Below, in pieces: positions 17,337 to 27,500 of a stretch of 61,967 nt of DNA. Source of the stretch: Paracoccaceae bacterium (GTDB lineage: Bacteria; Pseudomonadota; Alphaproteobacteria; Rhodobacterales; Rhodobacteraceae); the NCBI GenBank assembly GCA_026710155.1, contig JAPORQ010000031.1, positions 1 through 61,967 on the forward strand, given 5' to 3'. Both the position numbers and the translations under genes were made by a program. Position 1 is the stretch's first letter, and every line of letters starts with the position of its first letter. The notes beneath the pieces were generated by a model. The model did no database searches. It was given only the letters and a program-made list of their open reading frames with translations, and was not told where the DNA came from.

Positions 17337-18266
17337 GTGAAGAAAAAATATTTAAATTCCATGAAAGAAGCATTTTACAAAATTAATTTTAAATATGATT
17401 TTCTTGCAAAAAAAGGATTGGAATTTCAAGATTGGTTTTGCGAATTAGCCAAGTATGTTTGGAGTGATGATTTCGAACGGATTCGTCCCAATGGAAAACA
17501 AGGGGATTGGAAATGTGATGGAAGGCAAATTAGTACTGGAACTATATTTCAGGCTTATGCTCCTGAAAGACCTAGGATTACCAATACGATAAATAAAATC
17601 AACTCAGATTTTGAAGGAGCAAAGAAACATTGGCCTGATTTTATGAAAAAATGGATCTTTGTTTATAATGACCCAAATGGTTTGCCTCCAGAAGTTGCAC
17701 GAACACTTGATAAATTAAGAAATGATAACCCTTGCATAAGTATTTCTTCTTGGACCAAAGAAGATTTATTCACAAATTTGTATTCAAGGTTAAATCATGA
17801 AAGTAAGGAAATGATTTTTGGACCAGTTCCAGAAGAAGAAACATTTAAAAGCATGACATTGGAAGATTTGGAACCAGTTATTGATAGTTTAATGACAGCT
17901 GATCTAGACCCAATACAAGAACTTCCACCCCCTCCATCTCACCTAAAATTGGAAAAAAACAATCTATCTGAAGATGCTTCTAACCTTCTACTTCTTGGAC
18001 GGAGTCGAGTTAGGTTAGTAGAAATATTATTTCAAAAATCAGGACCCGTCGAAATGGGGGAAAAAATTGCTGAATCATTTAGAAATCGATACTGTGAGTT
18101 AAATGCCTATAACCTATCAGCTGATGAAATTTTCATGTATCTACAAAAATTTGCCCATTTTTTTGAAAAGAAAAGCCCAAATCATCAGGCTGCTGTAATG
18201 GCAGTTTTGGCTTACTTGTTTGACAATTGTGATATCTTTGAAGATCCAGAACTTGATGAAGAATGA
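17337..18266 (+). CDS. ABC-3C system effector: REase-like N-domain with C-terminal ABC-3C domain
   Basis: A ~309-residue protein (GTG 17337, or ATG 17361 for 301). Residues ~27-80 read LEFQDWFCELAKYVW, then RIRPNGKQGDWKCDG and TIFQAYAPERP. That matches restriction-endonuclease-like effectors in which GDxxxDG and the (F)QxYAPE strand form the active-site sheet. A proline-rich linker (QELPPPPSH) leads to a C-terminal helical domain that I read as the partner-binding part. The next two genes overlap in series (4 bp each), giving effector, middle component, ABC ATPase: the published plan of ABC three-component conflict systems. The effector would cut nucleic acid when the ATPase senses a threat; that role is inference from the family. 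Confidence 0.75.
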   Translation: MKKKYLNSMKEAFYKINFKYDFLAKKGLEFQDWFCELAKYVWSDDFERIRPNGKQGDWKCDGRQISTGTIFQAYAPERPRITNTINKINSDFEGAKKHWPDFMKKWIFVYNDPNGLPPEVARTLDKLRNDNPCISISSWTKEDLFTNLYSRLNHESKEMIFGPVPEEETFKSMTLEDLEPVIDSLMTADLDPIQELPPPPSHLKLEKNNLSEDASNLLLLGRSRVRLVEILFQKSGPVEMGEKIAESFRNRYCELNAYNLSADEIFMYLQKFAHFFEKKSPNHQAAVMAVLAYLFDNCDIFEDPELDEE

Positions 18267-18511
18267 TTTTACCTACCAAACATATAAGGTTAGATCGGTC
18301 ACTCATTGGTTTGGGGGGTGAAATTCTTGGTTTGTTAACCAGACCTTTAACAATTGCTGGGTTGTGGGATGAAATCAGAAGAAGCCGCTCCACAGATAAA
18401 AAATTATCTCCAGTGAGTTATTCCTGGTTTATACTTTGTCTGGATTTCCTATTTATAATAGGTGCCATCAGGTTGACAGAAAACCAATTGATAGTTCGAG
18501 CTTCATTATGA
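18263..18511 (+). CDS. ABC-3C system middle component, MC6-type
   Basis: An 82-residue protein beginning MILPTKHIRLDRSLIGLGGE, then LLTRPLTIAGLWDEIR, FILCLDFLFIIGAIRL and a short tail. This pattern fits the small middle component 6 of ABC-3C systems, which is thought to bridge effector and ATPase. It overlaps the effector stop by 4 bp and its own stop overlaps the ATPase ATG (ATGA at 18508-18511), so the three proteins are translationally coupled and probably made in fixed ratio. The hydrophobic LCLDFLFIIGAI stretch is a domain core rather than a convincing membrane helix. Confidence 0.78.
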   Translation: MILPTKHIRLDRSLIGLGGEILGLLTRPLTIAGLWDEIRRSRSTDKKLSPVSYSWFILCLDFLFIIGAIRLTENQLIVRASL

Positions 18512-20268
18512 TTAGAACTATTGAGAGTGACCTGAAATCATTCAAGACAATTAACTTTCTTCCCGGTCTAAATATTCTCCTTGCTCAGAAAAGTCCAAAT
18601 GCAACCAAATTGCAAACCCGAAATGGTGCTGGAAAAACAAGTCTTCTAGAATTGGTTCATTTCCTTTTTGGCGCTAGATCAACTCCCAAGAGCATATTTC
18701 GAAAACCAGAATTAAAGAACTGTAAATTTAGCATGGCTTTTGAACTGAATGGGGAAAATATGGTAGTCTCCAGGGTTGGAAGTACTAATCAAAAAATTTC
18801 GCTCAAAGGCAACACCCAAAACTGGCCAATTGTACCTCAAACTAATCCCCCAAAAGGCGAAGTAGAAATTTCTAATGAAGATTGGAAGAAAGTACTAGGC
18901 CATTTTTTGTTCAAATTAAAATTCGAAACTGATGCGGACCAAGATTTCACCCCTACTTTCCGGTCTCTATTTCCCTACTTTGCTCGCAGAATCAAGGATG
19001 GTGCTTTCCAGAAGCCCACCAAATTTTTTAATCAGCAACAAACTTGGAACGAGCAGGTGGCAATTTCCTATCTATTAGATTTAGATTGGAATATCGCTAC
19101 AGATTTCCAAAAACTCAAAGTTGAAATTAAGGATACAAGGGACCTTAAAAGTATTGGGGCTAGGGGTTCGACTGCTTATAAAATTGGAAAGCCGGCAGAG
19201 ATAAGGTCACAAATTGCAGTTAAAACACATGATCTACAACAGATCAAGTCAAATTTTGATTCATTTAAAATTGTTAATGAATATCGGGAACTTGAAAAAG
19301 AAGCTGACGAATTGACAGGGAAAATTGCTTTATTGGGTGAAGAAAATTTAATTGATAGGAGGTCAATCAGTGAGAATGAGAATTCACTTATTGAAGAAAC
19401 AGAACCAGGGGAGATGGATTTAGAAACTCTGTATAATGAAGCGGGTATTTTAATACCAGAACTGATAAATTTACGAATTAAAACGGCCAAGGAGTTTCAT
19501 AGAAAGATAATCTCAAACAGAAAAAACCATTTGGAAAAAGAAATTTCTTCAGCCAAAAATCGGATCAAGAAACGAGAAAAAGAAAAAACGAGGTTAGATC
19601 AACGTCGGTCTACGATAATGGATATTTTGAAAACTGGGGGCGCTCTGGACCAGTATTTAAAATTGCAAGAAGAGCTTGGTCGGTTAGAAGGTGATATTCA
19701 AACTCTCCAACGGGAATTAGAGGTGGCTCAAGAATTAAAAGAGCGTGAAACACAGCATAAAATTGACATGAATGAGCTTGAAAAAAAACTATCCCAAGAT
19801 ATCAATGAACGTTCACAAATAGTTCACAAGGCCATATGGACTTTCGAGGAATTATCCAAATCCTTATATGAAAGGGCTGGGCAATTGATAATTGATAGCG
19901 GGGAAAAAGGGCCCAAATTCGATGTAAAAATTGAAGGTCAAAGTAGTGAAGGAATAGCAAAAATGCAGATTTTCTGTTTTGATCATATGCTAATGGATTT
20001 AAACTCCCAGATGGATAGATCCACCGGTTTCTTAATTCATGATAGCCATTTGTTTGATGGAGTTGATGGCCGTCAGGTCGCCAAGGTATTGCAAATTGGT
20101 GCCCAGCGCGCTGAAGAAAAAAAATTCCAGTATATCGTAACCCTTAATTCGGATGCACTTCCAATAGATGAATTCCCCCCTGATTTTGATATACAGAAAT
20201 ATATCCTGGATGTGGAACTTACTGATAAAACAGAAACCGGCGGTCTTTTTGGATTGAGATTTGATTAA
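18508..20268 (+). CDS. ABC-3C system ATPase (DUF2326-type, SMC/Rad50-like)
   Basis: A 586-residue ATPase from ATG 18508. Walker A is RNGAGKTSLLELVHFLFG (about residues 38-55). A long charged helical region (about 240-450, rich in E/K/R/Q heptads such as KNRIKKREKEKTRLDQR) forms a coiled coil as in SMC/Rad50 proteins. The C-terminal lobe has GFLIHDSHLFDGVDGRQVA, with the D-S-H form of the Walker B/D-loop region seen in DUF2326 proteins. In ABC-3C systems it is the presumed sensor and switch. It is the last gene of the cassette; uvrC begins 340 bp downstream. Confidence 0.84.
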   Translation: MIRTIESDLKSFKTINFLPGLNILLAQKSPNATKLQTRNGAGKTSLLELVHFLFGARSTPKSIFRKPELKNCKFSMAFELNGENMVVSRVGSTNQKISLKGNTQNWPIVPQTNPPKGEVEISNEDWKKVLGHFLFKLKFETDADQDFTPTFRSLFPYFARRIKDGAFQKPTKFFNQQQTWNEQVAISYLLDLDWNIATDFQKLKVEIKDTRDLKSIGARGSTAYKIGKPAEIRSQIAVKTHDLQQIKSNFDSFKIVNEYRELEKEADELTGKIALLGEENLIDRRSISENENSLIEETEPGEMDLETLYNEAGILIPELINLRIKTAKEFHRKIISNRKNHLEKEISSAKNRIKKREKEKTRLDQRRSTIMDILKTGGALDQYLKLQEELGRLEGDIQTLQRELEVAQELKERETQHKIDMNELEKKLSQDINERSQIVHKAIWTFEELSKSLYERAGQLIIDSGEKGPKFDVKIEGQSSEGIAKMQIFCFDHMLMDLNSQMDRSTGFLIHDSHLFDGVDGRQVAKVLQIGAQRAEEKKFQYIVTLNSDALPIDEFPPDFDIQKYILDVELTDKTETGGLFGLRFD

Positions 20269-20607
20269 ATGGGAATTGTTGGATCTAAAGAATTTTTAAT
20301 TCCAAAACCTAGTTAAGATTTAACTTCACATTAATGACAGGACAATTTTATCCAAATCATTTTTTCATTCCGGTTAATTCAAGAAAGTTTTGTTTTTCTG
20401 AAAACATTGATGCTAAATAAATTCCTTTACAAGCGTATTTTTGAAAAGTTAGAAAAATAGGTAAGATTTAGTTCCCCTTCAAAAGGATTTTAGAATTTGT
20501 AAATCCTCTGAGTCTTTACTTTGAGATAGCCTTGAAACAAATATTTATTTCTTTTTCAAATTGTTTCCATCTGCTTACAATAGGATTTATGATTCAGGCT
20601 ATAAGCG
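20269..20607. other. Right flank of the ABC-3C cassette / uvrC upstream region
   Basis: About 340 AT-rich bases. It must hold the uvrC promoter, but I cannot assign -35/-10 boxes with confidence. I see no gene and no clean terminator. Confidence 0.4.
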
Positions 20608-22479
20608 ATGACTAATGAAGCCGACCATCAAATTGGCTTGCGAGGGGTCGATTGCATCAGGCATTATGCCAAAACACTCGATGGGAGTCCCGGCGTTTAC
20701 AGAATGCTGGGTTCCAAGGGTGAGGTTTTGTATGTTGGAAAAGCCAAACACCTCAAAAACAGGATAAGAAACTATCTCAATCCCATGGCCATGGGAGGAA
20801 GAATCGAAAGAATGGTTTCGTTGACAGCATCCATGATGTTTTTGACAACCAAAACCGAAACCGAGGCTCTGTTGCTTGAACAAAATCTCATCAAGCAATT
20901 GAAACCTCATTTCAATGTACTGCTCAGGGACGACAAGAGTTTCCCTACCATCTACATTTCAACAGATCATCCCTTTCCTCAAATAAGGAAACACAGGGGC
21001 AAAAGGGAGTTGAACGGCAAGCATTATGGCCCGTTTGCCTCTGCTGCTGCCGTCAACAGGACAATCAATCAACTTCAAAAGGTATTCCTGATAAGAAACT
21101 GTTCTGATACAATTTTCAACAACCGGACAAGACCTTGCCTGCAATACCAGATCAAGAGATGTTCAGCCCCCTGTGTAGGACTTATCGAAGAAGAAAGTTA
21201 TGCCGAGCTCGTCAATGATGCTCAAGGTTTCCTACGAGGGAAAACCTCCAATATTCAACAGAATTTGGCTTCAAAAATGGAACTTGCCTCAAAGGCGCTG
21301 GAGTTTGAGAAAGCCGCGGCCTTCAGAGACAGGATTCAGGCATTGACACAGATACAGTCGGTACAGGGCATCAATCCGCAAACAGTTTCCGAAGCCGATG
21401 TGATTGGGTTGAGTCTGGAAAATGGCAAGGCTTGTGTACAGGTCTTCTTCATCAGGTCCCATCAGAATTGGGGAAACAAATCCTTTTTTCCAAAAACGGG
21501 AGAAGGGGCTGGCGAAGCAGAAATTCTCAAGGCCTTTCTGGGTCAGTTTTATTCCAACAAGCACCCTCCAAGGGAAATATTGCTATCCCATCCCATTGAG
21601 GATTATGATCCGATGGTAAAGGTGCTTAGTGAACTAAGGGGCGCCAAGGTAAAACTGAACATTCCAAAAAGGGGGGAGAGAGCCCTTTTGATCGAGAATG
21701 CAGTACGAAATGCAAGGGAATCACTGACCCGGAAACTATCGGAGGTGGCAAGCCAGATATTGTTGTTCAAAAGACTTGCAGAAAAGGTTGGTTTGGATGA
21801 AATACCGGAAATAATCGAGGTTTATGACAATTCACACATTCAGGGATCGTACCAGTACGGAACAATGATTTGTGTCGGCAAGGAAGGGTTTCTCAAATCC
21901 TCCTATCGTAAATACAAAATCAGGGACGAGCAACTGACCCCTGGTGATGACTATGGCATGATGCGGGAAGTCTTCACTCGCCGATTTCGTAGATTGCTGG
22001 AGGAAGATCCAGAGAAGAACAGTATGCTTTGGCCAAATCTCATAATAGTTGATGGGGGGCAGGGCCAGCTGATGGCTGCCAAGGAAGTTCTGGAGAATTT
22101 CGGACTTGATGAAATCTCTCTCATCAGCGTTTCCAAAGGGCCCAATCGAGATCATGATATCGAAACCATACACCTTGCCGATTCGTCCAGATTCAAGCTG
22201 GAAAAGAATGACTCATTACTGTTTTTTATCCAGCGGATCAGGGATGAAGCCCACAGGTTTGCCATTGGAACACATAGGTCGGCAAGAAGAAAAAATCTTC
22301 GAAAGTCATCATTGGATTCCATACCTGGGATAGGAGCAGGAAGAAAGCATGCCCTTTTGCATCACTTTGGGTCAGCCAAGGAGATAAAAAATGCTGGTAT
22401 TGACGATCTGAAGGCTGTTCAAGGCATATCGGAAAGCATGGCCCGAACCATCCATGCGTTTTATCACGATACCGAATAA
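20608..22479 (+). CDS. uvrC: UvrABC excinuclease subunit C
   Basis: A 623-residue UvrC, which makes both incisions in nucleotide excision repair with UvrB. It has an N-terminal GIY-YIG nuclease (GVYRMLGSKGEVLYVGKAKHL), a cysteine-rich patch (RPCLQYQIKRCSAPCVG), a UvrB-binding UVR motif (ASKALEFEKAAAFRDRI), an RNase H-like C-terminal nuclease (EVYDNSHIQGSYQYGTM ... IIVDGGQGQ), and a tandem helix-hairpin-helix end (SLDSIPGIGAGRKHALLHHF). Length and domains are complete. It heads uvrC-pgsA-moaD-moaE, with pgsA 20 bp downstream. Confidence 0.97.
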   Translation: MTNEADHQIGLRGVDCIRHYAKTLDGSPGVYRMLGSKGEVLYVGKAKHLKNRIRNYLNPMAMGGRIERMVSLTASMMFLTTKTETEALLLEQNLIKQLKPHFNVLLRDDKSFPTIYISTDHPFPQIRKHRGKRELNGKHYGPFASAAAVNRTINQLQKVFLIRNCSDTIFNNRTRPCLQYQIKRCSAPCVGLIEEESYAELVNDAQGFLRGKTSNIQQNLASKMELASKALEFEKAAAFRDRIQALTQIQSVQGINPQTVSEADVIGLSLENGKACVQVFFIRSHQNWGNKSFFPKTGEGAGEAEILKAFLGQFYSNKHPPREILLSHPIEDYDPMVKVLSELRGAKVKLNIPKRGERALLIENAVRNARESLTRKLSEVASQILLFKRLAEKVGLDEIPEIIEVYDNSHIQGSYQYGTMICVGKEGFLKSSYRKYKIRDEQLTPGDDYGMMREVFTRRFRRLLEEDPEKNSMLWPNLIIVDGGQGQLMAAKEVLENFGLDEISLISVSKGPNRDHDIETIHLADSSRFKLEKNDSLLFFIQRIRDEAHRFAIGTHRSARRKNLRKSSLDSIPGIGAGRKHALLHHFGSAKEIKNAGIDDLKAVQGISESMARTIHAFYHDTE

Positions 22480-22499
22480 ATCATGGGAAATATTATTTC

Positions 22500-23120
22500 A
22501 TGACCATCACCATTCCAACCATACTGAGCATAATTCGTTTATTTGCCGGATTTTTGATCTTGCTTGGCTTCCTGTTTCTGGCAAGGCCCGTAGCTGATAT
22601 TCTGGCCTTTGTGGTATTTGCATGTGCTGCAACAACCGATTTCATTGATGGTTACATTGCCAGAAAATTCAACATGGTTTCAGAACTGGGGAAAATCCTT
22701 GATTCGATTGCCGATAAAATTCTGGTCACCATGGCATGGATCATCATCATCACTTATTATGAATTCAATTCATGGATTATTTTACCCATAGGATTAATAA
22801 TCTTCAGGGAATTGTTTATTTCAGGTTTGCGGGAATACCTGGCCTCCAAAAGCTTGAATCTTCAGGTTACCTTCATAGCCAAACTGAAAACCACCCTTCA
22901 GATGATCGCGATTTCATTGACCTTTTTCTCGGGTATAATCGTTGACGGAAGTAGTTCGTTTACTGCCTTTTTATTGCAACCTGTTGCGGGTTCAGGGACA
23001 ACCCTTATGGACATGGCTTGTATCGTGCTTATTTGGTTATCAGCAATTCAAACAATTTATACCGGCTTGGAGTATTTCAAAACGGCACTTGGCTTGATGG
23101 GAACCAAAAATGATGGTTAG
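22500..23120 (+). CDS. pgsA: CDP-diacylglycerol--glycerol-3-phosphate 3-phosphatidyltransferase
   Basis: A 206-residue integral membrane enzyme making phosphatidylglycerolphosphate, the first step to PG and cardiolipin. The CDP-alcohol phosphotransferase signature is clear in ATTDFIDGYIARKFNMVSELGKILDSIADK (in parts: TDFIDGYIAR, then GKILDSIADK). Several hydrophobic segments surround it (LIRLFAGFLILLGFLFLA and others). It begins 20 bp after uvrC and its end overlaps moaD by about 8-11 bp. Confidence 0.94.
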   Translation: MTITIPTILSIIRLFAGFLILLGFLFLARPVADILAFVVFACAATTDFIDGYIARKFNMVSELGKILDSIADKILVTMAWIIIITYYEFNSWIILPIGLIIFRELFISGLREYLASKSLNLQVTFIAKLKTTLQMIAISLTFFSGIIVDGSSSFTAFLLQPVAGSGTTLMDMACIVLIWLSAIQTIYTGLEYFKTALGLMGTKNDG

Positions 23121-23361
23121 GGTATTGTATTTTTCCTGGTTGAGGGAACGGATTGGTGTTCCCTCTGAATCAATAGAAACTGATGCCGTCAGGGTTAATG
23201 AGCTGCTCGATGAACTCAGGGAAAAGGGTGAAAGATACAAATTGGCCTTCAGACAAACCTCATCCCTATGCGTCGCGATTAATCAGGAATTGGGAGATAT
23301 GGATTCGGATATTACCGAGGCTGATGAAATTGCTTTTTTCCCGCCTATGACTGGGGGGTGA
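23110..23361 (+). CDS. moaD: Molybdopterin synthase small subunit
   Basis: An 83-residue ubiquitin-fold protein with the C-terminal diglycine (FFPPMTGG) that is adenylated by MoeB and becomes the thiocarboxylate sulfur donor for molybdopterin. It starts MMVRVLYFSWLRERIG; ATG 23110 or 23113 are equivalent candidates, both inside the end of pgsA. moaE follows after a single base, so MoaD and MoaE are produced together. Confidence 0.95.
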   Translation: MMVRVLYFSWLRERIGVPSESIETDAVRVNELLDELREKGERYKLAFRQTSSLCVAINQELGDMDSDITEADEIAFFPPMTGG

Positions 23362-23362
23362 C

Positions 23363-23809
23363 ATGAAACTGTCTGTTCAGGAGGAACCATTTTTCCCGGA
23401 TGGGAAAATTGGTCACTTTTCCAACCTGAATCAAGAAACCGGAGCGATTGTCACTTTCTTGGGCAAGGTTCGCAGTGACCCTGAAAATCACCTCGATTAC
23501 ATGCTCATCGAGCACTATCCGGGAATGACCGAAAAGGCCATTGAAAAGATGATGGCTGAAGCCGTAAAACGGTGGAAGCTCATCGATTGCCTCGTTATTC
23601 ACAGATACGGCAAATTGGTTCCTGGTGAGGATATTGTTCTGGTGGCCACATCTTCCAAACATCGCAGGGAGGCTTTTGAAGCGGCCGATTACCTCATGGA
23701 TTTTCTGAAATCAAGAGCCCCATTTTGGAAGAAGGAAATATCTCAAAACGGCGAAGCATGGGTCGAAAGCAAGGAAATTGATGAGCTAGCCTTGGATCGA
23801 TGGAAATAG
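23363..23809 (+). CDS. moaE: Molybdopterin synthase catalytic subunit
   Basis: A 148-residue MoaE that converts precursor Z (cPMP) to molybdopterin with MoaD. Visible motifs: GAIVTFLGKVR, LMIEHYPGMTEKAIEKM, the conserved HRYGKLVPGEDIVLVA, and FLKSRAPFWKKE, which holds the catalytic lysine region. The stop of moaD and the RBS-like GGGGGGTGAC run directly into its ATG. It ends the uvrC operon, with a hairpin 85 bp on. Confidence 0.96.
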   Translation: MKLSVQEEPFFPDGKIGHFSNLNQETGAIVTFLGKVRSDPENHLDYMLIEHYPGMTEKAIEKMMAEAVKRWKLIDCLVIHRYGKLVPGEDIVLVATSSKHRREAFEAADYLMDFLKSRAPFWKKEISQNGEAWVESKEIDELALDRWK

Positions 23810-23892
23810 CAACAGCAGCAAATTCCATTTAATTGTATGGATTGAAACTGAATTCAAACTTTTCCCAGAGAAAATAAAGCAGATTACAGAAA

Positions 23893-23916
23893 AAATCATG
23901 GTTATAGTCATGATTT
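23893..23916. terminator. Hairpin after moaE, likely transcription end
   Basis: AAATCATG and CATGATTT pair perfectly around an 8-base loop, with A's before and TT after. It sits 84 bp behind moaE. The stem is AT-rich and the T-tract short, so terminator strength is uncertain. Confidence 0.45.
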
Positions 23917-24395
23917 CCTTAATTAACAGGCACCTCTATTTTCAGCTGAATTCAAAATGGAACCGGGAATATTTTTAAACAACATGTTCATCACCAGTTA
24001 CATTTTAGGCGAAAGCTCCCAAAAATGTCCAAATCACTAACAAGATCCGCCCCCCCCCTCTTTACACATCACTACCTTCATTTTAACCATCCGGACACAC
24101 TTCTTCCTTTGATCAGAACTCAGCCTACTCCTCAAATGTACCAAACCTCTTCATGTTGCCACACAAATCCCACAAGCCTATCTAGGCATTCAATTCCTTC
24201 ATAGTCTTGTACGGGGCTGATCGGGATGGCATCAATTGTCTAACGGGTAAAATACCTGGATCCACGTCATGAATCTGGACGGGTATGTTCTTGTCACACA
24301 TGGCCAACTTGGCATATTCCATTATGGTGTAGTTGCAGGTTATGGCCAACCGGCAATCCAAAACAGTGATTCCAAGCAGGGAAATTAATGGGACT
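23917..24395. other. Intergenic region between moaE and the NACHT-nuclease gene
   Basis: About 480 bases with no supported gene. A run of nine C lies at 24050-24058. The minus-strand frame at 24182-24505 has no recognisable domain, and its 5' part lies in the dispersed repeat described next, so I do not call it. Confidence 0.45.
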
Positions 24396-24532
24396 TGTAA
24401 AGATAGGTTGACCACGAAACAATCCACCTGCCTGTCAAGACAATTCAAGCCGGTTCTGCGCCGGAACGGCATGTCCTCTTCACGGTCGGGAGGAAAATCG
24501 CACATCCGCCCACCTATCTTTATAAACCCCCA
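24396..24532 (+). repeat. Dispersed repeat, copy C (deleted mini-element relic)
   Basis: The first ~68 bases (TTGTAAAGATAGGTTGACC onward, including CAATCCACC and TGTCAAGA) align with 29940-30000 at roughly 75% by eye. The later part (GGTCGGGAGGAAAATCGCA) matches the reverse strand of 47397-47460. So both ends of the 47.4-kb mini-element seem present here with the middle missing. The right end, ATCTTTATAAACCCCC, is a poor match to the IS1595-type end. Confidence 0.5.
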
Positions 24533-24545
24533 TGATTAACGTATT

Positions 24546-27500
24546 TTAATTGATTGGGATGAAGTTGGTATGTACTTGTGAGAAATTTAACCACTGAACG
24601 GATAGTAATGTATGAAGAGTCATGATTTTAGGAAATCTTTTGGTTTGAAACATCAATAACGCATACTTTAATTTATTTTTTTGCTCTGAAGTGAGAGAAT
24701 TTACCAATTGTTGATGAAGTTCATCAGGACTTGATGGCCTTGTTCCTTTTGGAGATATTTGTGGCTTACAACTTTCAGATTCACCAAACCAGAAAACAAC
24801 ATAAATTCCATAACCCTCCGAATGAGGATCCCTTGTGTATTTAGCAATCAATTGCGATTGAATTGATGTCCAAAGATTCTTGTGACAACTTCTCTTTATT
24901 TCGATAGGCACATTAAACGGAGGAAAGGAGATGCGAATATCAGATCGCTTGTCGTTAGCGTAAGTACCTTCTGGTTGACCATCTATCCCTAGTGATTGAA
25001 GTTTGTAATTCAAATCAGATAATAAATTATCCCTACATAAATTCTCTTGCAAAGGTTTTTGGGGACTCTCATGACTATCTACAATCCAGTATTGCTTCCA
25101 ATCTGAAGAACTGGAATTACGAATATTGTTTCCAATTTCATTCAGATAATCGCAAGTCAGAGCTGTTAGGTCAGCTGGATTTGAAGGTTTTTTATTTTCT
25201 AAGGTTCCAAGGACATTTTCCAAACCGCAATATTTGAATTCAGCTTCACGACGGGTTACCATTTGTTGCTGGTGAGCATCTTCCAGATAGTTTTTCCAAC
25301 GTATTAGTTGTTTATCTGAAACCAGTTCCTTTAAGGCATGAGTTGCCTTCTCAGAAGAAATATTAGACAGTTGGTTAACATAATCTTTGACAATATCTGC
25401 AATGGTCATTTCTCTGGTTACGAATCCAGCTTTGCCAGAAACTAATTGATAGGGGAAAAATGAACTTCCAATATGTTTTACTATCAGTTTAATTACTTTA
25501 ACCTTTAGTCTGACCTCCAAGTCAGGTTGAAAGGCAAAGAATTCCTCTTCTAAAGTATTGGCAAAGTATCTTATTCTTCTCTCATTCCTTGGAATTTCAT
25601 CTATTACATTTTTAATATAAGTTTCTGGGTCTATGCATAAACCCAGTGCCAACCAGTAAATACGCTGCTCTATGTTCATGCTTTTGTGCTTGAGCTTTTT
25701 GCTAACTAATTCTGGTAGATTTTGAGAATTATGCTTTCTTGCAGCGAAAAAAAGATAACCGAGCTGAGTTAATTGATCAGCTTTGCACCTGACTGGAAAT
25801 CGTTTCAAAATTCTAAAAGCAGCATATTTCGCAACCTCTTCATACTCTTTGGAGAATGACAAATCATAGAGATGTTTAGTTCTACTCGTTTTTGATCTAA
25901 GAGTGGTTAAAGCATACTCCACCAATACATCAGCTACTATCATAGGATGATTTGACAATATCCAATTGTACCATGAGGGAGGGTATTGTTGCTCAAGATA
26001 TTTACTCAAGATGGAAGTAATATAAACAGCAACACACAAACGCAAATATTTGTCTTCCAATTTTGGTAGGAATGATTCACCTTCCTTTGATTTTTCTTCA
26101 AAACCAGCCAGTAATGGTGAGGATAGTGGATGTCGTTTATATTGCGAGTCAAGCTTTATAATATTGCTAACTGTGGGTAGATCATTTCGTAAGAGACTTT
26201 CAGAAAAGCTTAATATAACTGCATCAACCAAATCTTGGTCTCCGTTTAAGACATGCTCCAATCTTTCCTTTGGTGAATTGCCCTCAGGAACATCATCAAA
26301 TTCACCAAAATATACTTCAGCAAGATTGTGAAGCAAAACTGGACTAACTGTGTTATTGCGAATTTCTTTTTCATATGGTTTCACTTGGTCATGCCAATTA
26401 GGTCTTTGTTGCAAACCTCTATTAGTCCATCCAGAATTAGTTTCAGCTGATTGTTGGTTGTTTGATAATTCTTCTATTCTTGTGTTAAATATCTTATAGA
26501 GGTCACCCTTATTCTCTAAGGCATTGGATGTGGTTTTGAGGTTAAGGTTTTTATTGAAACTTCCTTCATAAAAGTGGTCAGCTAACTGTGTAATGTACCA
26601 TCTAGCAACTATCGGGTTTTCAGCTATTAAAGCTTGGTCAAGACACCAATCGCAAAAATCTGAGGGGGATACAAAATCAAACAATCTTCCCTTTTTTTCT
26701 AAATGCAAACAACGAAACAATTCGTCATAGCTTTCAGAATTTTTGGAGCACTCATTTACACTTTTACTTAATAATGATTTCCAAATATCTGGATGATTAC
26801 TTAACCACTGACGTATCTGTGAGCTCTCGGAAGAATTAAGTTTATGCGTTGAATTTGCCTTATACGTAACACCCAACCATTTGAACAATTTGTCCGGATC
26901 AATATCATTTTCTGATTTCTGTAGAAAATGATACAAAATTATTGAAGTGAAACACCTTGGACTATACCGGGTTATTCCTTTTGATCGTACTTCTAGAGGC
27001 AGTGCGTAGAATTTTTCTGTAAGTTGATCAAGTATTACGCTTAATTGTTTAGGGTTGGATTTGTTAGGTAATTCGTAACGCCAGAAATATTCGTATTGTT
27101 CCAATAAACTAAATGATTCCCTAGGAAGTTTAAGGTACTTAAGTATTTCCAGTTCCGATATTGCTGTAGGATAGAGAATCGACAAAACGCGACCAAGCAA
27201 ACTATCTTGAGGATCATTTATCTTACCTGAATATATTTCTTCACATATTTCCCTGAGTTTTATTATATTTCCTTCTTGATAATTCGCCAATACATCTACC
27301 GCCAATAACTTGATTCCTGTCCACCATCCATCATCACAAATTATCTTAACCAAGTTATCTGTAATACTAGGTAGAGGCTTTCCTTGTTGAAGTGCTTGTA
27401 GCAGGACTAAAAGGAAAGATTGCTCAGTATTCGAATATGAAATTGAATTGAGAATTTTACATATCTCACTTTCCATATCTGGAGTAATTAGATCACCGTA

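Noticed and set aside
16912-20580. Shared TTACAATAGG on both flanks of the ABC-3C cassette as an insertion duplication
   Set aside because: Only about ten bases, in AT-rich DNA, and not at matching distances from the cassette genes.
24050-24058. Run of nine C resembling the tract in the IS passenger
   Set aside because: It lies outside any supported gene, so there is no frame to switch.
24182-24505. 107-codon minus-strand frame (MCDFPPDREEDMPF...)
   Set aside because: No recognisable domain, no RBS, and its 5' part lies in a dispersed repeat, so it is more likely an open frame by chance.
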